Assembly (NCBI GenBank): GCA_034423775.1
Contig: CP139918.1
Span: 1,116,001 to 1,180,000, forward strand
Origin: Alphaproteobacteria bacterium US3C007
Lineage (GTDB): Bacteria > Pseudomonadota > Alphaproteobacteria > Rhodobacterales > Rhodobacteraceae
Length of the DNA stretch: 64,000 bases
Direction: 5' to 3'
Every line of letters starts with the position of its first letter. Within the stretch, counting starts at the first letter, position 1. The notes below the pieces were generated by a model. The model saw only the letters and a list, made by a program, of their open reading frames with translations. It was not told where the DNA came from and ran no database searches. Made by a program: the position numbers and the translations under genes. Below are positions 57,901 to 64,000 of this stretch, piece after piece.

Positions 57901-58383
57901 TTACGGATCATTTTTAGGGGCAAGCTCTTCATAAACCCCTTCGATCGTGGTGCCAGAGGCATGGCGTTCGCCATTTTGAGAGCTGTGCTTCGCGCCCCCT
58001 GTGCGTGCATGGGTGAATGAAAACCCATTTTGCGAATGTAGGATGCGCTGCTTAACGCGTTCAAATAGCCAAATCCGGATGTTTGGTACCAAAAGCGAAA
58101 ACCCCACCGCATCGGTAAAGAAACCCGGCGTTAAAAGCAAAGCACCCGCCAAAAGAATCATGATGCCATGTGCCAAAGGCGCGATTGGGTTTTCGAGAGT
58201 TTCAACGTTGTTTTTAAGCTGTGATAAAGCGCTCAACCCCTGTTTGCGCACTAAATAAGTGCCCAGAAACGCTGTTGCAATCACAATACCCAATGTTGAT
58301 AGCAACCCGATCTCACCGCCGATCTGTATGAATAGGGCAATTTCAATAATCGGTACGGTTACAAAAAGGACGAATAGCCACAT
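57901..58383 (-). CDS. fxsA: FxsA-family cytoplasmic membrane protein
   Basis: FxsA proteins are small membrane proteins of unclear role (the E. coli member affects phage F exclusion). The 160-aa protein has hydrophobic segments at about 2-20, 25-45 and 72-100, with IEIALFIQIGGEIGLLSTLGIVIATAFLGTYLVRKQG and LLTPGFFTDAVGFSLLVP, as in the family, and a polar tail. secB-fxsA adjacency is common in Rhodobacterales. Confidence 0.88.
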   Translation of the reverse strand: MWLFVLFVTVPIIEIALFIQIGGEIGLLSTLGIVIATAFLGTYLVRKQGLSALSQLKNNVETLENPIAPLAHGIMILLAGALLLTPGFFTDAVGFSLLVPNIRIWLFERVKQRILHSQNGFSFTHARTGGAKHSSQNGERHASGTTIEGVYEELAPKNDP

Positions 58384-58486
58384 TACAAAGCGCTCCTAAA
58401 TATCTGTCAAGTTGTGGACTTGTGAGGCCACCTCACCTAAATAGGAACTAACATCTGTTTTTACCACCTTTGGGAATGATCTTCTT

Positions 58487-59140
58487 ATGAATGCGATTGC
58501 GATCGAAATCTTAGTCTTGGCTGGCATAGCCATTTTTCTAATCATGCGCCTGAAAAATGTTCTGGGAACGCGTGAAGGGTTTGAAAAGCCCAAAGCGCAA
58601 TCGCCCGCAAATTTGCGCAGCCCTGATTTAAAAGTGATTGAAGGTGGCCCGGATGCCGATATTACGGATCATGTGCCTACCGGATCTGAGCTTGCGCAAA
58701 CGCTCACTTCAATAAAAGCGGTTGATTCAGGGTTTTTGGTCTCTGAATTTTTGTCAGGCTCACGCGCTGCGTATGAAATGATTTTAATGGGGTTTGAGCG
58801 CGGCGATTTGAGCGCGGTGCGTTCGTTCTTGTCGGATGAGGTGACCAATACGTTTGATGAAGTGATCGCGCAACGTAGCTCACAAGGATTGCAGATCGAA
58901 GCTGAGTTTTTGGGCATACGCGAGATGAAAATCAACGATGTTATATTTGATAAAGAGACGGATATGGCTGAAATAACCGTGTCTTTTATTTCTGAATTAA
59001 TTTCGGTTGTGAAAAACAGCGATGGCGAGATTCTTGAAGGTGATGAAAAGCAATCTAAACGGCAAAAAGATGTTTGGACATTTTCAAAAGATATCAAAAG
59101 CCAAGATCCGGTTTGGTTTCTGGTCGCCACAGGCGAATAA
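58487..59140 (+). CDS. Tim44/TimA domain protein
   Basis: This 217-aa protein has one N-terminal membrane segment (about 4-22) and a C-terminal Tim44-like domain (FLSGSRAAYEMILMGFERGDLSAVRSFLSDEV; DVWTFSKDIKSQDPVWFLVATGE). Bacterial members are membrane-anchored proteins of unknown exact role related to mitochondrial Tim44. It is divergent from fxsA. Confidence 0.85.
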   Translation: MNAIAIEILVLAGIAIFLIMRLKNVLGTREGFEKPKAQSPANLRSPDLKVIEGGPDADITDHVPTGSELAQTLTSIKAVDSGFLVSEFLSGSRAAYEMILMGFERGDLSAVRSFLSDEVTNTFDEVIAQRSSQGLQIEAEFLGIREMKINDVIFDKETDMAEITVSFISELISVVKNSDGEILEGDEKQSKRQKDVWTFSKDIKSQDPVWFLVATGE

Positions 59141-59199
59141 GTTATTGTTTTAAAAGCCTTTTAAAACTTCAAGAGTGATGAGGTGGGTGAAGAGGGCGG

Positions 59200-59805
59200 A
59201 TGAAAAAGCGGCGATTAAACAAAGAAGAAGCGGCGCTTTGGGATCAAGTTGCAAAGACCATGCAACCTCTTCAACCGCTCAAAGCGGCTAAAATTTCAGA
59301 AACGAAAAAATCAAAACCGGTTTCTTCAAAACCAAAACCCAGCTTAGATTTATTTGATTTGAAAGCTTTTGAAATCGGCTCAAAGTCACAAACGGCGCTT
59401 GGCCAAAGCTTTGTGACCAGGCGCACCGGTCCAAAAGCGCCAGCGTCCAAGACAACAGTGCAGATGGATCAGAAGTCTTTCGTGAAAATGCGGCGGGGAA
59501 AATTAGCACCCGAGGCGCGCATCGACTTACATGGGATGACGTTGAATCAAGCCCATCCCGCTTTAACGCAATTTATCTTATCTTCACAACGCGCTGGACG
59601 TCGGTTGGTTCTGGTGATCACTGGAAAAGGCGAACGCGGCGGGCCGCATCCTGCTACATCGCGCGAACGCGGAGTGCTGCGTCGACAGGTGCCTCAATGG
59701 CTGCATGCGCCAGCGCTCAGACCAGCAATCTTGCAGGTAGATCAGGCCCATATATCGCATGGCGGCGAGGGGGCATACTATGTTTACCTTAAAAAACGAC
59801 GGTAG
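59200..59805 (+). CDS. Smr domain protein
   Basis: The 201-aa protein has a basic, low-complexity N-terminal half and a C-terminal Smr domain (ARIDLHGMTLNQAHPALTQFI, LVLVITGKGERGG, VPQWLHAPALRPAILQVDQAHISHGGEGAYYVYLKK). Small Smr proteins are probable nucleases; the target is unknown. It lies 59 bp after the Tim44-like gene and could be co-transcribed with it. Confidence 0.9.
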   Translation: MKKRRLNKEEAALWDQVAKTMQPLQPLKAAKISETKKSKPVSSKPKPSLDLFDLKAFEIGSKSQTALGQSFVTRRTGPKAPASKTTVQMDQKSFVKMRRGKLAPEARIDLHGMTLNQAHPALTQFILSSQRAGRRLVLVITGKGERGGPHPATSRERGVLRRQVPQWLHAPALRPAILQVDQAHISHGGEGAYYVYLKKRR

Positions 59806-60161
59806 TTTTCTGTGGGTTTTGCTACATTTGGATGGCGGTTAAAGCACCGTTTTTTCATCTTGTCATTTGACTGGTGCAAAAAATGCCTTATCCTTTTTCC
59901 AACTGATCTAGGTGAGACCATTTAAAAAGCGCGTCTGCGTTTGGGTTTAAAATTTTCACTGCGATTCAAGTGTTGGAAGGGCTCTTGCCAACGCGTGGGA
60001 CGTCCAGAGATTTAGTATTTGGGACCTGCGTCAAATTATCTAGGGGGAAATTAAAGTTTAAAGGTTAAAGTAACACCAATAGCTGCTCAACAAAGGCAGA
60101 TCGAAAAATTATAAAATTGGTAAAAAACCAATAAGAACAAAAGACCAATTGGGAGGAATTT
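59806..60161. other. Intergenic region upstream of coxS
   Basis: No gene is seen in these 356 bp. A weak hairpin CGGT/ACCG followed by T6 (about 59837-59856) may end smr transcription. TTGACT (59867-59872) and TATCCT (59889-59894), 16 bp apart, are a possible promoter. Near coxS there is an inverted repeat ATTGGT-AAAAA-ACCAAT (60116-60132), with further ACCAAT copies on either side, a candidate operator. GGGAGGA before 60162 is the coxS ribosome-binding site. Confidence 0.5.
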
Positions 60162-60644
60162 ATGAAAATTTCAATGACGGTAAACGGAGAAGCGGTTTCA
60201 GGCGAGGTAGAAGGCCGTACGCTTCTTGTGGATTTTCTTCGAAATGATTTGAAGATGACAGGAACGCATATCGGCTGTGACACCAGCCAATGCGGTGCGT
60301 GTACTGTGCATGTAAACGGTATGTCCGTGAAATCTTGCAGCATATTGGCTGCCGAAGCAGATGGCGCTGATGTGGCCACGATTGAAGGCCAAGCCAATCA
60401 GGATGGTTCCTTAAATGTCATCCAACAGGCGTTTCAAGACCATCACGGGTTGCAATGCGGGTTTTGTACGCCTGGCATGGTGATGGCGGCAACGGAATTG
60501 CTTAAACACAATAAAAAGCCAACGGTTGCAGAAATTCGTCACCATTTAGACGGCAATATTTGCCGCTGCACGGGATATCATAACATCGTCAAATCGATCA
60601 TGGCAGCGTCTGGTCAAGACGTGTCGTCGATCGCAGCGGAATAA
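60162..60644 (+). CDS. coxS: Carbon monoxide dehydrogenase-type small subunit (2Fe-2S)
   Basis: This is the iron-sulfur subunit of a molybdenum hydroxylase of the aerobic CO dehydrogenase family. The 160-aa protein binds a plant-type [2Fe-2S] cluster by Cys39, Cys44, Cys47 and Cys59, and a second by Cys99, Cys102, Cys134 and Cys136. It heads a coxS-coxL-coxM operon, the gene order of form II enzymes. Confidence 0.92.
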   Translation: MKISMTVNGEAVSGEVEGRTLLVDFLRNDLKMTGTHIGCDTSQCGACTVHVNGMSVKSCSILAAEADGADVATIEGQANQDGSLNVIQQAFQDHHGLQCGFCTPGMVMAATELLKHNKKPTVAEIRHHLDGNICRCTGYHNIVKSIMAASGQDVSSIAAE

Positions 60645-60695
60645 GTATAATTAGAAAAGCTGGGTGGGCAAACCACCACAAGGGGAGGAATTAAC

Positions 60696-63068
60696 ATGCC
60701 AAAGGATTCAGGCATTGGTGCAAGCACCAAACGGGTTGAAGATCAGCGGTTTTTAACGGGTAAAGGCCGCTACACATCAGATATTAACTTGGTTAATCAA
60801 ACGCATGCTGTGTTTTTGCGCAGTGATGTGGCGCATGGCGCGATCAAATCGATCGATACAGCCGCCGCAGCAGCAATGCCAGGGGTTCTGGCGATTTTTA
60901 CGGGTGAAGATTTTGCTGAAGTGGGTGGGAATCCTGCAGGATGGGCGATTACCAGCCGCGATGGTGAACCCATGAAAGAGCCCAAGCGCCCGGTTTTGGC
61001 GCATGGCAAAGTGCGCCATGTGGGGGATGCTTATGCTGCGGTGATTGCAGAAACCGTTGAACAGGCCCGCGATGCTGCAGATGCGATTGTGGCAGAGATT
61101 GAAGAGCTTCCAGCGGTTGTGGACATGTCGGCAGCGTTGGCGGGTGGTCCCTTTGTGCATGATGAGATCGAAACCAACCAATGTTTTGATTGGGGTTGGA
61201 TAGAAGATAATCGTGCAGCAACGGATGCGGCCATCAAAAATGCACCCCATGTCACCACGCTAGAATTGATCAATAACCGCCTTGTGCCAAACGCGATTGA
61301 AACCCGCGCGTCAACCGCGGATTATGATCCGGGCACCGGAGAATATACGCTTTACACAACCTCGCAAAATCCGCATTTGACTCGGCTGTTGATCAGCGCC
61401 TTTGTGATGGGCATTGCAGAAAATAAATTGCGCGTCGTTTCGCCGGATGTTGGCGGTGGTTTTGGATCAAAAATCTACCATTATGGTGAAGAGGCTTTGG
61501 TTCTTGCTGCCTCAAAGAAGCTATGCCGCCCAGTGAAATGGACAGCCACACGCTCGGAAAGCTTTTTAACGGATGCGCATGGCCGCGATCATGTCACCAA
61601 AATTGAGCTGGCCTGCGAAAAAGACGGAACATTTATCGCGTTTCGGACGGATACGATGGCCAATGTTGGGGCCTATCTTTCGAACTTCTCAACCGCCACG
61701 CCAACCTTTTTGCACGGTACGTTGATGGCGGGCAATTACACGGTGCCACATGTCTATGTGAACGTAAAAACCGTGTTTACAAATACGGCTCCAGTGGACG
61801 CGTATCGGGGAGCGGGCCGCCCTGAAGCTACGTTTTCAATCGAGCGGGTGATCGACAAATGCGCGCATGAATTAGGGCTTGATGCGATGGAGATGCGTCG
61901 TAAAAACTTTATCAAACCTGAACAGTTCCCTTATGTTAGCGCGGCTGGCTTGGAATATGATACCGGCAATTACGATGCGCTGGTTGATAAGCTGAATGAA
62001 CTGGCAGATTTCAAAGGCTTTGAGGCCCGCCGCAAATTATCAGAAGCGGATGGCAAATTGCGCGGCTTGGGGATCAACGCGTATATTGAAGCTTGCGGGC
62101 TTGCGCCTTCAAATCTGACCGGGGTCTTGGGCAGCCGTGTGGGTTATTATGATGCGGCGACCGTGCGGGTGAATGCAACGGGTAATCTTTCGGTGATGGT
62201 TGGCGCCCAAAGCACCGGGCAAGGCCATGAAACAGCTTTTGCGCAAGTGGTTTCGGAAATGCTGGGTATTGATCAATCCTCGATTGATATCGTTCATGGG
62301 GATACGGCGAAAATACCGTTTGGTATGGGCTCATATGGGTCGCGCAGTATTGCGGTTTGTGGCCCGGCTGTGGTGCGCGCAACCGAGAAGATCATCAATA
62401 AAGCCACCAAGATCGCTGCGCATATGCTGGAAACAGCAGAGGCAGATATTGAATTCAAGGATGGCCAATTCAGCGTTGCGGGAACCGATAAATCAGTTTC
62501 CTTTGGCGAAGTGGCTTTCAAGGCCTATGTCCCTCAAAATTATCCGGTTGAAGATCTCGAGCCGGGCTTGGAAGAAACAGCGTTTTATGATCCGGGCAAT
62601 TTTACATATCCATCGGGTGCGTATGCTTGCGAGGTTGAGGTTGATCCTGAAACGGGCAAAGTCACCGTGGAAAACTTTACCGCGGTGGATGATTTTGGCA
62701 ATGTGATTAACCCGATGATCGTAACCGGTCAGGTACATGGGGGCATTGGACAAGGCATAGGCCAAGCGCTTTTGGAAAATTGCGCTTATGATGATAATGG
62801 TCAGTTGTTAAGCGCGTCTTATATGGATTATGCGATGCCGCGCGCCTCTGATTTGCCATTTTATACGGTGGATCATTCCTGCAACACGCCCTGTACCCAT
62901 AATCCACTAGGGGTGAAGGGCTGCGGTGAAGCGGGGGCGATTGGATCCCCGCCAACGATCGTGAATGCGGTTATCAACGCCTTGCATTCTGCTGGCCATA
63001 CCCATGTAACGCATATTGATATGCCTGTGTCGCCAGCCCGTGTTTGGGCTGCGATCAACGCGCAATAG
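60696..63068 (+). CDS. coxL: Carbon monoxide dehydrogenase-type large subunit, form II
   Basis: This is the molybdopterin-binding catalytic subunit. The 790-aa protein has VGGGFGSKIYHYGEE, the active-site loop AYRGAGR (369-375), GQGHETAFAQV and the catalytic Glu in GCGEAGAIGSPP. AYRGAGR marks form II (BMS) enzymes. True CO-oxidising form I has AYXCSFR with the Cu-binding Cys, which is absent here. CO oxidation is therefore doubtful and another substrate is likely. Confidence 0.92.
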   Translation: MPKDSGIGASTKRVEDQRFLTGKGRYTSDINLVNQTHAVFLRSDVAHGAIKSIDTAAAAAMPGVLAIFTGEDFAEVGGNPAGWAITSRDGEPMKEPKRPVLAHGKVRHVGDAYAAVIAETVEQARDAADAIVAEIEELPAVVDMSAALAGGPFVHDEIETNQCFDWGWIEDNRAATDAAIKNAPHVTTLELINNRLVPNAIETRASTADYDPGTGEYTLYTTSQNPHLTRLLISAFVMGIAENKLRVVSPDVGGGFGSKIYHYGEEALVLAASKKLCRPVKWTATRSESFLTDAHGRDHVTKIELACEKDGTFIAFRTDTMANVGAYLSNFSTATPTFLHGTLMAGNYTVPHVYVNVKTVFTNTAPVDAYRGAGRPEATFSIERVIDKCAHELGLDAMEMRRKNFIKPEQFPYVSAAGLEYDTGNYDALVDKLNELADFKGFEARRKLSEADGKLRGLGINAYIEACGLAPSNLTGVLGSRVGYYDAATVRVNATGNLSVMVGAQSTGQGHETAFAQVVSEMLGIDQSSIDIVHGDTAKIPFGMGSYGSRSIAVCGPAVVRATEKIINKATKIAAHMLETAEADIEFKDGQFSVAGTDKSVSFGEVAFKAYVPQNYPVEDLEPGLEETAFYDPGNFTYPSGAYACEVEVDPETGKVTVENFTAVDDFGNVINPMIVTGQVHGGIGQGIGQALLENCAYDDNGQLLSASYMDYAMPRASDLPFYTVDHSCNTPCTHNPLGVKGCGEAGAIGSPPTIVNAVINALHSAGHTHVTHIDMPVSPARVWAAINAQ

Positions 63069-63079
63069 GAGGATCAGAA

Positions 63080-63865
63080 ATGTATAATTTTGAATTTGTA
63101 AAACCGTCCTCGATCTCAGAAGCCGTGACAGCTTTGACGGATGAAGAGGCAACGCCGCTGAGCGGGGGCCAAACGCTTTTACCAACTATGAAACAGCGGT
63201 TGGCCAATCCTGAAAAGCTGGTCAGTCTGGCGGGGATTGCCGAAATGCAAGGCGTAACCGAGGCTGATGGCATGGTTCATATCGGGGCTGCAACCACGCA
63301 TGCCACGGTTGCAGCCAAAGCACAGTCTTACCCCGGATTGGCAAAGCTTGCGGCGCATATTGGTGATCCTGCCGTGCGCAATCGGGGCACGATTGGCGGA
63401 TCTTTGGCCAATAACGATCCTGCCGCCTGCTATCCGGCGGCGGCTTTGGCGTCGAATGCCACGATTGTCACAGATTCACGAGAGATTGCGGCGGATGATT
63501 ACTTTCAGGGTATGTTCAGTACAGCGCTGGGCGAAGGTGAAATCGTGACCGCAGTGCGCTTTCCTGTACCCCAAGTGTCGAACTATCAAAAGTTTGAACA
63601 ACCGGCGTCTCGCTTTGCATTGGTGGGCGTTTTTGTGGCCAAATATGCCGATGGTGTGCGCGTGGCGGTAACGGGTGCGTCTGAAGATGGTGTGTTTCGT
63701 TGGAGCGAGGCTGAAGCGGCTTTGGAGTCTAATTTTTCAGGTGATGCGCTGGCAAATCTCACTGTCTCTGCGCAAGACATGATTGAAGATTTGCATGGCA
63801 GCAAAGCTTATCGCGCAAACTTGGTGAAAGTGCTTACGGGTCGCGCGGTAAAAGCGGCAAATTAA
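63080..63865 (+). CDS. coxM: Carbon monoxide dehydrogenase-type medium subunit (FAD)
   Basis: This is the flavoprotein subunit that passes electrons on from the FeS subunit. From ATG 63080, with a perfect AGGAGG, it has 261 aa and shows the FAD motifs LSGGQTLLPTMKQR (28-41) and RNRGTIGGSLANNDPA (about 104-119). An in-frame ATG at 63044 would overlap coxL and is not preferred. It is the last gene of the operon before a strong terminator. Confidence 0.92.
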   Translation: MYNFEFVKPSSISEAVTALTDEEATPLSGGQTLLPTMKQRLANPEKLVSLAGIAEMQGVTEADGMVHIGAATTHATVAAKAQSYPGLAKLAAHIGDPAVRNRGTIGGSLANNDPAACYPAAALASNATIVTDSREIAADDYFQGMFSTALGEGEIVTAVRFPVPQVSNYQKFEQPASRFALVGVFVAKYADGVRVAVTGASEDGVFRWSEAEAALESNFSGDALANLTVSAQDMIEDLHGSKAYRANLVKVLTGRAVKAAN

Positions 63866-63883
63866 AAGCCTTTAAATATGATG

Positions 63884-63913
63884 AAAAGCCCGGCCATATG
63901 GCCGGGCTTTTTT
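63884..63913. terminator. Strong palindromic terminator after coxM
   Basis: AAAAGCCCGGCCAT and ATGGCCGGGCTTTT (63884-63911) form a perfect 28-nt palindrome with a T-run on the plus side and an A-run at its start, so it can work in both directions. Confidence 0.9.
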
Positions 63914-63954
63914 ATTTGGAACCGCACATAAATCGACAGGTGTTTGCACTGGCG

Positions 63955-63999
63955 TTATTCGTTCATTCCGCCACCTTGTGCGATAGAGGTAGGAAAGAT
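63955..63999 (-). CDS. Possible 3' end of an unidentified minus-strand gene (cut by window edge)
   Basis: The minus-strand frame reads IFPTSIAQGGGMNE then stop (TAA at 63957-63955). It would converge on the bidirectional terminator after coxM. Only 14 codons are visible, so identity and even reality are uncertain. Confidence 0.3.
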   Translation of the reverse strand: MFPTSIAQGGGMNE

Positions 64000-64000
64000 A

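Noticed and set aside
60696..63068. coxL as a true (form I) CO dehydrogenase
   Set aside because: The active-site loop is AYRGAGR and the gene order is S-L-M, both form II features.

Overview
The window is an almost gap-free stretch of an aerobic anoxygenic phototrophic alphaproteobacterium. The gene families, the spheroidenone-type crt genes, the O2-dependent cyclase pair acsF/bciE, embedded parS sites and an oriC between hemJ and maf all point to Rhodobacterales (Roseobacter group). The moderate base composition, roughly half GC by eye, fits a pelagic low-GC lineage such as the Planktomarina/RCA type, but the genus is a guess.

Region 1 (1-35621) is most of a photosynthesis gene cluster (PGC). 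From the left: the 5' end of bchX, then bchC-crtF-crtE on the minus strand; crtD-crtC on plus; tspO-crtB-crtI on minus; crtA-bchI-bchD-bchO on plus; a long minus-strand run read from the right as bchF-N-B-H-L-M-lhaA-puhA-B-C-bciE-acsF-puhE-hemA-cycA; the regulators ppaA-ppsR on plus; and bchG-pucC-like-bchP-idi on plus. The crt set suffices for spheroidene to spheroidenone, and the bch set covers most of bacteriochlorophyll a synthesis. bchY, bchZ and puf are not here and are expected beyond the left edge. Most genes overlap by 4 bp (ATGA, GTGA or TTGA), which implies long translationally coupled operons. PpsR/CrtJ-type TGT-N12-ACA operators lie at bchC, crtE/crtD, crtI/crtA, bchF and bchG, so the repressor encoded in the cluster probably controls nearly all of its operons.

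Region 2 (35611-46893) is housekeeping: a sulfotransferase-like gene, a class IV aminotransferase, NADP-malic enzyme (maeB), mutS, grpE-hrcA, rph-rdgB-hemW and a DUF454 membrane protein.

Region 3 (46868-59805) is the replication-origin neighbourhood: parB-parA-rsmG-mnmG-mnmE-rho-hemJ on minus, an AT-rich oriC at about 54270-54617 with three perfect DnaA boxes and three tandem AT-rich 13-mers, then maf-aroE-coaE-dnaQ on plus, secB and fxsA on minus, and a Tim44-like and an Smr protein on plus. Two perfect 16-bp parS sites are built into the rsmG and mnmG reading frames.

Region 4 (59806-64000) is a coxS-coxL-coxM operon of the form II (AYRGAGR) type, closed by a strong palindromic terminator.

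I saw no insertion sequence, CRISPR array, tRNA or rRNA gene and no clearly new multi-gene system. The points most worth a second look are: the missing start codon of crtC beside a GC-rich patch in the crtD 3' end; the apparent ATT start of crtA; the bchC start that must move from ATG to TTG because a promoter sits on the ATG; operators of variable spacing lying on start codons; and the close physical link of the PGC to oriC/parS.
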